Assembly: GCA_024213275.1 (NCBI GenBank)
Contig: JANAVG010000016.1
Location: forward strand, 1 to 64,000
Length of the DNA: 64,000 bases
Direction of reading: 5' to 3'
Source of the DNA: Rossellomorea sp. BNER
GTDB lineage: Bacteria; Bacillota; Bacilli; Bacillales; Bacillaceae_B
The position numbers were made by a program, and so were the translations under genes. The notes beneath the pieces are model-generated. The model saw only the letters and a list, made by a program, of their open reading frames with translations. It did no database searches and was not told the origin of the DNA. Position 1 is the first letter of the stretch, and the number at the start of each line of letters is the position of its first letter. Shown in pieces: positions 34,315 through 43,940 of this stretch.

Positions 34315-37300
34315 TTATTTCTGGATCTCAATGAGAAGATCTCCAGGCGATATTGCATCACCATTTTGAACATATATATCTTTTACATGTCCTGTAAATG
34401 GAGCTTGCACGGTCGTTTCCATCTTCATTGCTTCAGTAATCAGGAGGTGATCACCTTTTTCTACCCTCTCCCCTTTTTCCACAATGACTTTTATGACGGT
34501 CCCTGGCATCGTTGCCCCAATATGTTGATCATTTCTCAGGTCTGCTTTTACTTTTGTTGCAACCGTGGACTTAATATTTTCATCCTTGATAACAACCTCT
34601 CGTGGTTGACCATTTAATTCAAAATATACTACGCGTGTCCCATCGGCTTGAGCTTGTCCTATTGAAACAAGTTTAACAATTAATGTTTTTCCTGTTTCAA
34701 TTTCAACCTCTATCTCTTCTCCCAATCTCATTCCATGCAGGAAAGTTGGTGTATCCAGTACAGAAATATCTCCAAATTGCTCTACAGTTTGAAAATATCC
34801 CATGAATACTTTCGGGTAAAGAGCATATGCAAGAGCATCAAAGCTCGTCACCTGTCTTCCAAGGTCCTCAAATAACTTCTCTTTTAGTTTATTAAAATCT
34901 ACATCTTCTAACAACTCTCCAGGCCTAACTGTAATTTGTTCGCGCCCTTTTAAAATCACTTTTTGAAGTTTCTCAGGGAATCCTCCATACGGCTGTCCTA
35001 GATATCCTTCAAACAGTTCAATGACAGAGTCAGGGAAATCTATCTTCTCACCTTCTTCTATAACTGAATGTTCATCTAAGTTATTTTGAACCATAAACAA
35101 TGCCATATCTCCAACTACTTTAGAAGAAGGGGTTACTTTTACGATATCACCAAACAGATGATTCACCCTTGCATACATTCTTTTAACTTCTTCCCATCGA
35201 TCACCTAATCCAACCGCTTTTGCCTGTTGTTGAAGGTTACTATATTGTCCACCAGGCATTTCATGTTGATATACTTCAGTATGTGGGGACATCATTCCAC
35301 TTTCAAAATCACTGTAATACTTTCTTACATCTTCCCAATAGTGTGCTAACGTTTCTAATGAATGCACATCTACATTCGGCTCCCTTTCTACACCTTTAAG
35401 TGCATAATAGAGTGTATTCGCGCTTGGCTGCGAAGTTAATCCAGACATTGTACTTAGAGCTGTATCTACAATATCCACACCTGCTTCAATTGCCTTGGCA
35501 TACATAAAAATTCCATTCCCACTTGTATCATGTGTATGAAGATGAATTGGAATGTCGATCGAATCCTTCAATTCGGATATAAGACGATAAGCCGCTTGTG
35601 GTTTCAATAATCCTGCCATATCTTTAATTGCTAATATATGTGCACCTTGTGCCTCTAATTCTTTTGCTAAGTTTTTATAATAAGCAATATCGTATTTTGT
35701 CCGAGTTCTATCATCGATGTCTCCTGTATAGCAGATAGCCGCTTCGGCAATTTTTCCATTTTGTCTAACAGCATCGATAGCTACTTCCATCCCTTTAACC
35801 CAGTTAAGGCTGTCAAAAATTCTAAAGACATCAATACCTGTAAATGCAGATTTCTCAACAAATTCTCGAATGACATTGTCAGGGTAATTTTTATAACCCA
35901 CTGCATTAGAAGCTCTTAGTAACATTTGAAATAGAACGTTTGGTATTTTCTCTCTCATTGTTAAAAGCCTGTTCCATGGATCTTCTTTTAAGAATCTGTA
36001 AGCTACATCAAAGGTTGCCCCTCCCCACATCTCGAAAGAAAATAGTTCTGGCAACAATCTAGCAGAAGGTTCGGCAATATGTTTAAGGTCATTTGTTCTT
36101 ACCCTTGTTGCTAATAATGATTGGTGTGCATCCCTAAACGTTGTATCAGTCAATAGGACATTCTTTTGGCTTTTAACCCATTGAACCAAACCATCAGGAC
36201 CTTCATTGTCTAGAATCTGTTTCGTACCAGTTAATATCCTTTCAGAAGGTGCTAGTTTTGGAATTCTAGGCTTTTCGAATACGGGCTTCTTCTTTTTTTC
36301 TACTCCTGGGAATCCATTGACCGTTACAGTTCCAATGTAGTTCAGCATTTTCGTACCGCGGTCTTTTTTCTTTGGGAAAATAAACAATTCAGGTGTACTA
36401 TCAATAAAAGATGTATCATAGTGACCTGTAATAAAGTTCTCATGCTTGGTTACATTCTCTAAAAACGGAATATTTGTTTTGATTCCCCTGATTCTAAATT
36501 CTTGAAGGTTACGAACCATCTTAGAAGCAGCTTGCTCAAAGGAAAGTGCCCATGTCGAAACTTTTACAAGCAACGAATCATAGTAAGGGGTAATGATAGC
36601 TCCTTGATAACCGTTTCCAGCATCAAGGCGTACTCCAAACCCTCCTCCGGATCGATAAGCCATAATCTTTCCTGTATCTGGCATGAAATTATTAAGTGGA
36701 TCTTCCGTAGTTACCCTTGATTGAATAGCATATCCATGAGTGCTAATGTTCTCTTGTGTTGGGATGCCCACTTTATCATTATGTAAACAATGCCCTTCAG
36801 CAATAAGAATTTGGGATTGAACGATATCAACACCTGTAATCATTTCTGTAATAGTATGTTCTACTTGAACACGAGGGTTTACCTCAATAAAATAAAAACG
36901 GTTATCAGAAACGAGAAATTCTACTGTACCAGCATTAACATAATTGACGTTTTTCATTAATTTGACCGCAGCTTCACAGATTTCTTCTCTTAGTTGTTCA
37001 TCTAAAGAAACGCAAGGAGCCACCTCTACAACTTTTTGATGACGTCTTTGTACCGAACAGTCTCTCTCATACAGATGAACGATATTTTGATCTTCATCTC
37101 CAAGTATTTGAACTTCAATATGTTTTGGGTTTTCTACAAACTTTTCAACATAGACTTCATCATTACCAAATGCTGCTTTTGCTTCAGATTTAGCCCTTTC
37201 ATATGCCTCTCTTACTCCATCTAGGCTACGGACGATACGCATACCACGTCCACCACCACCTAATGAAGCTTTAATCATAATGGGAAATCCATGTGATTTA

Positions 37301-37752
37301 CCGAATTGAATGACCTCTTGCATAGTTCCTACAGGTCCATCACTTCCAGGGATAACAGGAATATCGGCTTGCTGTGCTTGTTTTCTCGCTTTAACTTTAT
37401 CACCAAACATATCAAGATGACTCGAATGAGGGCCAATAAATGTAATTCCTTCTTCTTCGCATCTTCTTGCAAAGTGAATATTCTCTGAAAGAAAACCGTA
37501 ACCTGGGTGAATAGCATCGACATCGGATGTTTTGGCGATTTCGATAATGCCATCTATATCTAAATAAGCTTCGATCGGTTTTTTATCTTCACCAATAATA
37601 TAGGCTTCATCAGCCTTATAGCGGTGATAGGCACCTGAATCTTCTTTAGAATAAATAGCAACTGTTCGAATATTTAATTCTGTACAAGCTCTAAATACTC
37701 TTATTGCAATTTCTCCTCGATTGGCCACAAGAACTTTTTTTATTTGTTTCAT
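34315..37752 (-). CDS. pycA: pyruvate carboxylase
   Basis: PycA carboxylates pyruvate to oxaloacetate, the main anaplerotic step. The 1145-residue protein has a biotin carboxylase domain (1-450; KASLGGGGRGMR, SVQRRHQKVVEVAPC, EVNPRVQVEHT) and a carboxyltransferase domain (about 530-830; LLTDTTFRDAHQSLLATR, the metal-binding HLHTHDTSGNG). A PYC-OADA linker follows, then a C-terminal biotinyl domain with EAMKM near residue 1111. It is complete and of normal length. The gene is upstream of ctaA in reverse, as in B. subtilis. Together with pdhABCD it sets the two fates of pyruvate in this window. Confidence 0.98.
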   Translation of the reverse strand: MKQIKKVLVANRGEIAIRVFRACTELNIRTVAIYSKEDSGAYHRYKADEAYIIGEDKKPIEAYLDIDGIIEIAKTSDVDAIHPGYGFLSENIHFARRCEEEGITFIGPHSSHLDMFGDKVKARKQAQQADIPVIPGSDGPVGTMQEVIQFGKSHGFPIMIKASLGGGGRGMRIVRSLDGVREAYERAKSEAKAAFGNDEVYVEKFVENPKHIEVQILGDEDQNIVHLYERDCSVQRRHQKVVEVAPCVSLDEQLREEICEAAVKLMKNVNYVNAGTVEFLVSDNRFYFIEVNPRVQVEHTITEMITGVDIVQSQILIAEGHCLHNDKVGIPTQENISTHGYAIQSRVTTEDPLNNFMPDTGKIMAYRSGGGFGVRLDAGNGYQGAIITPYYDSLLVKVSTWALSFEQAASKMVRNLQEFRIRGIKTNIPFLENVTKHENFITGHYDTSFIDSTPELFIFPKKKDRGTKMLNYIGTVTVNGFPGVEKKKKPVFEKPRIPKLAPSERILTGTKQILDNEGPDGLVQWVKSQKNVLLTDTTFRDAHQSLLATRVRTNDLKHIAEPSARLLPELFSFEMWGGATFDVAYRFLKEDPWNRLLTMREKIPNVLFQMLLRASNAVGYKNYPDNVIREFVEKSAFTGIDVFRIFDSLNWVKGMEVAIDAVRQNGKIAEAAICYTGDIDDRTRTKYDIAYYKNLAKELEAQGAHILAIKDMAGLLKPQAAYRLISELKDSIDIPIHLHTHDTSGNGIFMYAKAIEAGVDIVDTALSTMSGLTSQPSANTLYYALKGVEREPNVDVHSLETLAHYWEDVRKYYSDFESGMMSPHTEVYQHEMPGGQYSNLQQQAKAVGLGDRWEEVKRMYARVNHLFGDIVKVTPSSKVVGDMALFMVQNNLDEHSVIEEGEKIDFPDSVIELFEGYLGQPYGGFPEKLQKVILKGREQITVRPGELLEDVDFNKLKEKLFEDLGRQVTSFDALAYALYPKVFMGYFQTVEQFGDISVLDTPTFLHGMRLGEEIEVEIETGKTLIVKLVSIGQAQADGTRVVYFELNGQPREVVIKDENIKSTVATKVKADLRNDQHIGATMPGTVIKVIVEKGERVEKGDHLLITEAMKMETTVQAPFTGHVKDIYVQNGDAISPGDLLIEIQK

Positions 37753-37861
37753 AATGGTTATCTCCTCTCATTAAGTTGAACATGGATGATAATAAATTCC
37801 TTTAAAAGGGTTTTTAGAAAACAACACCTCTAAAGAATATTCTGTCTATTATTCCTTAAAG

Positions 37862-37906
37862 GAAAGGACTGATCTAAAGGGAATACTCCCTTTGTCAGCC
37901 CTTATT
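37862..37906 (-). terminator. candidate terminator of ftsW
   Basis: AAGGGCTGAC pairs with GATCAGTCCTT, and the inner AAAGGGA with TTCCCTTT. The T run is poor. It ends at the ftsW stop and is followed by the short region that must carry the pycA promoter. Confidence 0.5.
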
Positions 37907-39122
37907 ATTTAGAATTGAAATTATATACCTTCTGCTTACTACTATTCGACAAAGGTCGATCATTTTCCTTCTTATACTTATTATTTCCTTCATATTTTAC
38001 AAACATAGAAACATTGACAAGCATTCCCATTGATAGTGATAAAACTAATAAAGACGATCCACCATAACTCACAAATGGCAATGGAACACCAGTAATCGGA
38101 ATCAAGCCTGACACACCTCCAAGATTAATGAAAGATTGAAGTCCAATCATTCCGGAGATTCCTATTGCAAGCATTGTTCCAAAAGGATCTGTGCATTTCA
38201 CACCAATATAAATCCCTCTTAAGACAATATAAGATAAACCAACAATGACGAATGATACTCCAAACACACCTAATTCTTCAGCTATTACCGCCATTATGAA
38301 GTCTGTATGGGACTCTGGTAGATACCCCAGTTTTTGAATACTTTGACCTAATCCCAGCCCCTGGATTCCTCCACCCCCAATTGCTAAATAAGAATTGACT
38401 AAATGATACCCATCATCTTTTGCATAAAGAAAAGGATCAACATACGCTTCTAATCTACTCATTCTCTCTTTTGTAAAAATATAGTCTCTTAAGAAAAAAA
38501 TTACGGGAGATACAAGAAGGAATAGAATGGCAGCCATGGTTCCAAGCTTTAAAAAGGTCTTTCCACTTATCCCTGAACAACTGATGATAATCATTCCAAT
38601 AACGAAAATAATTCCCGCTGTTCCAAAGTCAGGTTCAACCGCTACTAAGCCACAAATCAACATCAGGAATATTAATGGTGGTGCAACTCCTTTGTTGAGC
38701 GTATTTATGTAATCCTGTTTTTTAGCATAGACTGCCGCTAAATAAATAATGATGGCAAGTTTTGCAAATTCTGATGGTTGTATCGACATAAACCCTAAAT
38801 CAATCCAACTTTGAGCGTTATTAACTTCGGAACCGATAAAATGCACAGCTACTAAAAGTCCAAGGATGCTCAGCATAAGTATTTTTAACAGCTTATTGAA
38901 TTTAAAAGCTTTATATGGAAAGAAAGCTGCACATATAAAAGCCAAAAACCCAATGATAATATTGATCAACTGCTTATTATAAAAATAATCACTCTCATAG
39001 CCATACTTTTGCACAGCCGTTACCATACTGGCACTATAAATCATGACTAATCCAAATAAACAGAGGAGTATGTAAACAATAATTAAAGAATAATCATACG
39101 ATCTCATCATTTTTTTAAACAT
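37905..39122 (-). CDS. ftsW: SEDS family peptidoglycan glycosyltransferase FtsW (YlaO)
   Basis: FtsW polymerises septal peptidoglycan at the divisome. The 405-residue protein has ten membrane helices. It begins SYDYSLIIVYILLCLFGLVMIYSAS, has NNAQSWIDLGFMSIQPSEFAKL (about 105-127) with the catalytic-cavity region, and ends with PLPFVSYGGSSLLVLSLSMGML and a basic cytosolic tail of about 40 residues. AGGAAG precedes the ATG. It lies between ylaN and pycA, as in B. subtilis, and is distant from the dcw cluster. Confidence 0.95.
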   Translation of the reverse strand: MFKKMMRSYDYSLIIVYILLCLFGLVMIYSASMVTAVQKYGYESDYFYNKQLINIIIGFLAFICAAFFPYKAFKFNKLLKILMLSILGLLVAVHFIGSEVNNAQSWIDLGFMSIQPSEFAKLAIIIYLAAVYAKKQDYINTLNKGVAPPLIFLMLICGLVAVEPDFGTAGIIFVIGMIIISCSGISGKTFLKLGTMAAILFLLVSPVIFFLRDYIFTKERMSRLEAYVDPFLYAKDDGYHLVNSYLAIGGGGIQGLGLGQSIQKLGYLPESHTDFIMAVIAEELGVFGVSFVIVGLSYIVLRGIYIGVKCTDPFGTMLAIGISGMIGLQSFINLGGVSGLIPITGVPLPFVSYGGSSLLVLSLSMGMLVNVSMFVKYEGNNKYKKENDRPLSNSSKQKVYNFNSK

Positions 39123-39368
39123 AGAATCTTCCTATCCCTTTTTACATCTTATTTCGGAAAAACTTACCCAAACTCCTGCATATTAAAAGTCACTTTTTCA
39201 TCACTATAAATAGATAGCGTAAGCTGCACTAATGAAAAGAAAAAAGGATAAGTTCAATTCAAGTATCTCCTAAACTTAACACTATCTCCTACAGTGGGTT
39301 GACAGGAGTATGCGATGAAGTTCTAAAAACACATTATAAACATCTAAAACTTATTATTTCTTATTTTA

Positions 39369-39409
39369 CAAAAAAACTCAAACAATCATCTAGATTCGTT
39401 TGAGTTTTT
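39369..39409 (-). terminator. terminator of ylaN
   Basis: AAACTCAAACGAATC / GATTGTTTGAGTTT with seven T on the minus strand, immediately after the ylaN stop. Confidence 0.82.
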
Positions 39410-39415
39410 AATGTT

Positions 39416-39697
39416 TTATTTTCTTGTTGAGGCTTCGTGTAGAGCTGACAGTTCTCTTTCTAAAGAATCAAGGAGAGATTTCCCATCCTTCTCATTGATT
39501 AGTCCTAATCGAACAGCGAACTCTATTTCACGAGACAACCCGAACATTTGTGTATCCAACACTTCCTCATATAGAGGACATTGGGGCATCGTTAAATTAT
39601 CCATTTGTACTTTAATAAGCTTTAAAATCTTCTCTGCGTCTGCCCTTAGTAGTTCGTAGGCTTTTTCGCTGTGATTAATTTTCATTTCAGACGCCAT
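39416..39697 (-). CDS. ylaN: YlaN (DUF1507) iron-homeostasis protein
   Basis: YlaN is a small helical protein (93 residues) that binds Fe(II) and relieves Fur repression in B. subtilis and S. aureus; it is conditionally essential under iron limitation. The near-complete family pattern is visible: [57 protein letters not shown] (both read in parts) and [12 protein letters not shown] long G-rich ribosome site (GGGGGGGGAT) precedes the ATG. It has its own terminator, and 293 AT-rich bases separate it from ftsW. Confidence 0.94.
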   Translation of the reverse strand: MASEMKINHSEKAYELLRADAEKILKLIKVQMDNLTMPQCPLYEEVLDTQMFGLSREIEFAVRLGLINEKDGKSLLDSLERELSALHEASTRK

Positions 39698-39822
39698 ATT
39701 GATCCCCCCCCATTTCCGTACAAATAGCCATTCCTATCTTAAAATTTTATCGTTAAATTGCCTAAATTGCAAGGGAAATTAGGGACAGGAACTATGAAAT
39801 ATCATTCCCTTTATCTCTATAG

Positions 39823-40752
39823 TTAAAATATACTCCAACTATATCTTTTACTCATAATTTCTAGGAGTTTTAATCCAGCTATACTATTTCCAGTTTGATC
39901 CAAAGAAGGGCCGAATATCCCAATTCCACATTTTTGGGGAATGGCTCCCATAATCCCACCAGATACACCGCTTTTTGCAGGAATTCCTACTTTCATTGCA
40001 AATTCACCAGAAGAATTATACATGCCACATGTCACCATAAATGTTTTACATACTCTTGCTATGTCTTTTGTAATGATACATTTTCCAGATTCTAGATCGC
40101 AGCCATCATTGGCAAATACTGCTCCAATTCTAGCTAAATCGCGGCAATTCATTTCAATGGAGCATTGTTTCGTGTAAAGTGCTAGCAACTCTTCCACATC
40201 TCCATCTATTACTTTATGCTGCTTCATAAAGTAACATAAAGCTCTATTTAAAAATGCCGTCTCAAACTCTGATTTTTCAACTTTTTGATTGCAGCTTACC
40301 TCATTGTCATTTGTTAATTCAGCCACAAAATTAATGAGTTTATTCCACTTTTCTTCAAATGTACGACCGGGAATCATATTTGTCACTACTAAAGCACCTG
40401 CATTGATCATTGGATTTAAAGGCTTATTAAGGCGGTTTGATTCTAATTTTGCTATTGAATTAAAAGGATCCCCTGTTGGTTCCATTCCCACTTTAGAGAA
40501 TACTTCAGTTTCTCCTTTATCCATTAGTACTAGTGCTAATGTAATGACTTTTGAGATGCTTTGCAAAGTGAATTTTTTCAAATAGTCTCCTGCATAGTAG
40601 AATTCACCATTTAAATTATATATTGAAATGGATAGATCTGTCTTATTCTCTCGACTTAATGCAGGTATATAGTCAACTAAGTTGCCCTCTTTAGTATAGG
40701 GTCTTGCTTCTTCAACCAAATTAGCAAGTTCTTCATTATTTTTGCAATTCAT
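39823..40752 (-). CDS. glsA: glutaminase A
   Basis: A beta-lactamase-fold glutaminase (309 residues; YlaM type) that deamidates glutamine to glutamate and ammonia. The catalytic S-x-x-K is in LQSISKVITLALVL (near residues 65-78). AMKVGIPAKSGVSGGIMGAIP (about 255-275) holds the K-S-G motif region. GMEPTGDPFNSI and MINAGALV are family blocks. ATG 40752 has GGAGG seven bases upstream; a longer frame to 40845 is open by chance and would place the ribosome site inside. B. subtilis ylaM holds the same position. Confidence 0.94.
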   Translation of the reverse strand: MNCKNNEELANLVEEARPYTKEGNLVDYIPALSRENKTDLSISIYNLNGEFYYAGDYLKKFTLQSISKVITLALVLMDKGETEVFSKVGMEPTGDPFNSIAKLESNRLNKPLNPMINAGALVVTNMIPGRTFEEKWNKLINFVAELTNDNEVSCNQKVEKSEFETAFLNRALCYFMKQHKVIDGDVEELLALYTKQCSIEMNCRDLARIGAVFANDGCDLESGKCIITKDIARVCKTFMVTCGMYNSSGEFAMKVGIPAKSGVSGGIMGAIPQKCGIGIFGPSLDQTGNSIAGLKLLEIMSKRYSWSIF

Positions 40753-41125
40753 TCGATACCTCCTAATTAACTTTATTGGTATTATAACCCTATTTTTAAA
40801 AAACCTACTCATTAAACTGTGAATGTGACAATAAAAATAATTCACGATATACTAGAAAAGCGGAAGCGCCTTGAACAGGCCCGACAAGCATAAGACGAGT
40901 CATATAGAAAGGGTGCCTTTTCCCTTTCTATATGACTTGGCTTATGACTCGAAGGCCTAGGCACTGGAGCTGGACACTAGAAAAGCGGAAGTGCCTTGAA
41001 GTGGCCTGGCAAGGATATGATTTAAAGGGGCTATGAGTTAATGATAGTCAATGATAGTCAATGATTAAAACACTTTAACACTTTGTAGAATTGCTAAAAA
41101 GTGACTATATCATGGAGGGGTTCAA
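40753..41125. other. glsA / ylaL divergent intergenic region
   Basis: It contains family A copy A3 and a tandem partial copy (40979-41025). After these, ATGATAGTCAATGATAGTCA (41041-41060) is a direct repeat of the 10-mer ATGATAGTCA, with a third partial ATGATTAA. Promoters must lie at its two ends; none is clear. Confidence 0.6.
40854..40980. repeat. family A hairpin repeat, copy A3
   Basis: Full copy with inner stem CATATAGAAAGGG / CCCTTTCTATATG and right end GGCACTGGAGCTGGACACT. It is followed directly by the start of a second copy (AGAAAAGCGGAAGTGCC...GGCCTGGCAAGGATATGA), which breaks off. Confidence 0.9.
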
Positions 41126-41620
41126 ATGGAGACCATCATACCAATTAAGGGCAAGGTGAAATTTTCAATTACATTAGATCCAGGTGTTTGGATTTTTGAT
41201 GATCGCAAAGTCGATTTAACTACATATTTTAGATCAAAGGAAGAAAAAGTAGATGAGCTTGAAGAGTATACGAAGAGTGTCTCTCGACATTGGTCTAGGG
41301 AAATTCAGGAAGGTGCAACATATCCACCCACTCTGAAAACTGAAAAAAAATATGAAAAGGAAAAAATACTGACAGGTTCATTCGGAATTCCATTACAACC
41401 ATTTTTAAGGAATGCAGAGCCATTGTCTGATGCAAAAGCACTCATAGTTGAAACGGAAGAAAACGAAATTAGCTTTAATTTGGCAGAAGAGAGTTTAATT
41501 CTTGGATTCTCAAAAGAGGGGAAACCATTAAGGGAAAATGGGCCAGTGCATGTGTATTTCGGGGATGGATCAAATAAAGAAAACCCTATCACCAATGTAA
41601 AAGCATTTAGAATTGAATAA
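41126..41620 (+). CDS. ylaL: YlaL family protein
   Basis: A 164-residue protein of unknown function, homologous in place and pattern to B. subtilis YlaL (about 157 residues). It has no signal peptide or membrane segment. The N-terminal IPIKGKVKFSITLDPGVWIFDDRKVDL reads as a beta-rich domain; the middle is charged and helical (SKEEKVDELEEYTKSVSRHW). The C-terminal half repeats beta strands, ending in GPVHVYFGDGS and NPITNVKAFRIE. GGAGGGG precedes the ATG. It is convergent with ylaK across a strong terminator. Confidence 0.82.
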   Translation: METIIPIKGKVKFSITLDPGVWIFDDRKVDLTTYFRSKEEKVDELEEYTKSVSRHWSREIQEGATYPPTLKTEKKYEKEKILTGSFGIPLQPFLRNAEPLSDAKALIVETEENEISFNLAEESLILGFSKEGKPLRENGPVHVYFGDGSNKENPITNVKAFRIE

Positions 41621-41701
41621 TCTACAAAGAAAAATGGCTTAATCCTAGAGGGACCATAGTGTTAGAAAAGGTTAAACCTTTTTCAATATTATTTATACAA
41701 C

Positions 41702-41738
41702 GAAAACCCGGTTCAGTCACCAATGAACCGGGTTTTTC
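41702..41738. terminator. bidirectional terminator between ylaL and ylaK
   Basis: AAAACCCGGTTCA / TGAACCGGGTTTTT around an 11-base loop, between the convergent genes. Confidence 0.9.
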
Positions 41739-41757
41739 ATATATTATCATTGTGTTT

Positions 41758-43086
41758 TTAAAGAAGATCTGCAGCTAATTGAGCGAGGCCAGATCGTTCA
41801 CCTTTTAATAATTTTATATGCCCTGCTACTTTTTGTTCTTTGAATTTTTCAACTACATATGTTAACCCATTATTATATTCATCTAAATAAGGGTGGTCTA
41901 TTTGTCCTGGATCGCCCATAAGAACAATTTTACTTCTTTCCCCTACTCTTGTGAGAATAGTCTTTACTTCATGCTTCGTTAAATTCTGTGCTTCATCAAT
42001 AATGATGAATTGATCCGGTATACTTCTTCCGCGAATGTAAGTTAATGCTTCAACTTCAATCGATGCCATTCCTGCTAAGATATCATCTATTTCACCAGGT
42101 TTTTTTGTATTAAAAAGATATTCTAAATTATCATAAATTGGTTGCATCCAAGGACGTAGCTTCTCTTGTTTTTCACCTGGAAGAAAGCCTATATCCTTTC
42201 CAACAGGGACAATTGGTCTTGCAACCAGAAGCTTGTTATAGGTTTTAAGATCCTCAGTTTGAAGTAAGCCAGCTGCAAGTGCTAGAAGAGTTTTTCCTGT
42301 TCCGGCTTTCCCAACCATTGTAACAAGCGGAAGATCTTCTCTTAATAATAATTCTGTCGCCATAATTTGTTGAACATTTCTTGGCTTAATTCCCCATATA
42401 TGGTCTTGATCATAAACAAGTTTTCTTACAAATTTCCCTGAGGACTCCACCATTCCAATTGCTGAGGCAGAACTACCTAAAGCATCTTTCATGATTAAAA
42501 ATTGGTGCGAGTAAAAAGGCTGATGAGTTATCTCTGCTAGAGCTAATACACCTGATTCATAAAACTTATCTAATAATTCTCTTTGTAGGTAGATTTCTAA
42601 AAACCCGCTGTAAACATCGCTAACATCCACTACCCTGTCGCTTAAAAAATCTTCTGCTTGAAGACCTAGCGCATCTGCTTTTACTCTTACAAGTGTATCT
42701 TTACTAACTAATATCACTGATTTTCCTTGGTTCTTCGTTTCTTCTTCCAAAGAGAGGTTCTTGGCTACTGCTAAAATTCGGTTATCATTTGTTTTCTCAA
42801 CAAAAATATCTTGTAGTTGTTGGAAGGAACGGTGATTTAATTCAATTCTTAATGAACCTCCGTTATAAAGAGGGATTTTTTCATGGAGCTTTCCTTCTTG
42901 CCTTAAGCCATCTATTAGCTTTGATACGTGTCTTGCATTCCTTCCAATCTCATCCATATATCTCTTCTTTGAGTCAACTTCTTCAAGTACAACTGCTGGG
43001 ATTACTACTTCATTATCTTGGAATGAAAAAATTGATTGCGGATCTTGTAACAAGACATTTGTATCTAAAACGTATATTTTCTTCAA
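41758..43086 (-). CDS. ylaK: PIN domain-PhoH family ATPase YlaK
   Basis: YlaK is a two-domain protein (442 residues). An N-terminal PIN nuclease-like domain spans about residues 1-135 (VLDTNVLLQDPQSI with the first acidic residue, EEVDSKKR, NDNRILA). A PhoH ATPase domain spans about 240-442 (Walker A VGKAGTGKTLLALAAG, Walker B FIIIDEAQN). Such PhoH2-like fusions are proposed RNA helicase-nucleases. TTG 43086 has GGAGG seven bases upstream, and the product MKKIYVLDTNVL starts as expected. It is divergent from ylaJ. Confidence 0.92.
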   Translation of the reverse strand: MKKIYVLDTNVLLQDPQSIFSFQDNEVVIPAVVLEEVDSKKRYMDEIGRNARHVSKLIDGLRQEGKLHEKIPLYNGGSLRIELNHRSFQQLQDIFVEKTNDNRILAVAKNLSLEEETKNQGKSVILVSKDTLVRVKADALGLQAEDFLSDRVVDVSDVYSGFLEIYLQRELLDKFYESGVLALAEITHQPFYSHQFLIMKDALGSSASAIGMVESSGKFVRKLVYDQDHIWGIKPRNVQQIMATELLLREDLPLVTMVGKAGTGKTLLALAAGLLQTEDLKTYNKLLVARPIVPVGKDIGFLPGEKQEKLRPWMQPIYDNLEYLFNTKKPGEIDDILAGMASIEVEALTYIRGRSIPDQFIIIDEAQNLTKHEVKTILTRVGERSKIVLMGDPGQIDHPYLDEYNNGLTYVVEKFKEQKVAGHIKLLKGERSGLAQLAADLL

Positions 43087-43121
43087 ATCGATGCCTCCTG
43101 CTCCTCTATTCTTAGTTCTAT

Positions 43122-43172
43122 TATATGTAGACCCACTTCATCCGGTTATTTATTGGGTCCATATTTTTAGGA
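43122..43172. repeat. possible right half of a family B repeat (B5)
   Basis: TATGTAGACCCACTTC and GGGTCCATATTTTTAGGACGG resemble the right arm of family B (TATATATGG...GGGTCC...TTTTTTGGGGCAGCC). No left arm is present. It lies in the ylaK/ylaJ divergent region. Confidence 0.35.
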
Positions 43173-43267
43173 CGGCCCGTTTCTTAAAATATATGAACAA
43201 ACGTATAAAGATAGAAGAAAATTACACAATAAGAGATGAACCAAATCTAATCATGGGAGGTTTTCAC

Positions 43268-43885
43268 ATGAAAAAGTTCATCCCGTTTCTCGTATTTATC
43301 CTTCTGCTAACAGCTTGTGCACAAAGAAACGAAGTTGGTTATCGAAATGATGACAGCACTGAAAATTCAAAACCAATTACGGTTAAGAATTCAAATACCC
43401 CACAAGTTGAACGAAAAACTGGTCAACAAATTTCAAAACATCTAGTCAATTTAGCAACAAGTGTCCCAAACGTCAAAGATGCCACTGCCGTCGTTTTAGG
43501 TAATTACGCTATCGTCGGAATTGATCTTGACGGAAATGTTGAACGTTCTGAAGTTGGTTCTATTAAATATTCTGTAGCAGAATCTTTAAAAAATGATCCT
43601 TACGGTGCTCAAGCAATAGTAGTTGCCGATCCAGATCTCTATTCTAGAATTCAAGAAATTGGATCAGATATAGAAAATGGTAAACCTATACAAGGAATCA
43701 TGAATGAGCTATCAGATATTACAGGACGTGTAATGCCAGAGATACCTATGCACCTAGAAGACACAGATCCAGAAAACGCTCCTAAAGAGCCAGAAAAGAA
43801 AATGCATAATCAAAAAGAAAAGCAGTTGAATAAAGAACAAGAAGATCAGTCGCAAAATAAAATTAAATCTCAGAATCAACATTAA
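43268..43885 (+). CDS. ylaJ: YhcN/YlaJ family sporulation lipoprotein
   Basis: A 205-residue lipoprotein of the YhcN/YlaJ family, found in spore membranes of Bacillus and linked to germination or outgrowth. MKKFIPFLVFILLLTAC is a signal peptide with lipobox LTAC (Cys17). The conserved domain covers about 55-155: QISKHLVNLATSVPNVKDATAVVLGNYAIVGIDLDG, then DPYGAQAIVVADPDLYSRIQEI. A hydrophilic Lys/Gln/Glu-rich tail ends the protein. GGGAGG lies seven bases before ATG 43268; upstream in-frame codons are not part of the gene. It faces the small flavin-family gene. Confidence 0.9.
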   Translation: MKKFIPFLVFILLLTACAQRNEVGYRNDDSTENSKPITVKNSNTPQVERKTGQQISKHLVNLATSVPNVKDATAVVLGNYAIVGIDLDGNVERSEVGSIKYSVAESLKNDPYGAQAIVVADPDLYSRIQEIGSDIENGKPIQGIMNELSDITGRVMPEIPMHLEDTDPENAPKEPEKKMHNQKEKQLNKEQEDQSQNKIKSQNQH

Positions 43886-43897
43886 AAACATCAGAAA

Positions 43898-43940
43898 AAG
43901 CCATGAAAAAGCTTAATTTTTTAAGCATTCTTCATGGCTT
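43898..43940 (+). terminator. terminator hairpin of ylaJ overlapping the next gene's end
   Basis: AAGCCATGAAAAAGCTTAA pairs with TTAAGCATTCTTCATGGCTT. The right arm lies within the last codons of the minus-strand gene at 43921. The T run is weak. Confidence 0.6.

Noticed and set aside
34102..34617. 171-codon open frame on the plus strand across the ctaA end and pycA 3' end
   Set aside because: It overlaps two well-identified genes and their shared terminator; a frame shadow.
40753..40845. 31-residue N-terminal extension of glsA
   Set aside because: GGAGG lies seven bases before ATG 40752, and the shorter protein begins as other glutaminases do.
43091..43267. 59-residue N-terminal extension of ylaJ
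   Set aside because: It would bury the lipoprotein signal peptide; GGGAGG directly precedes ATG 43268.
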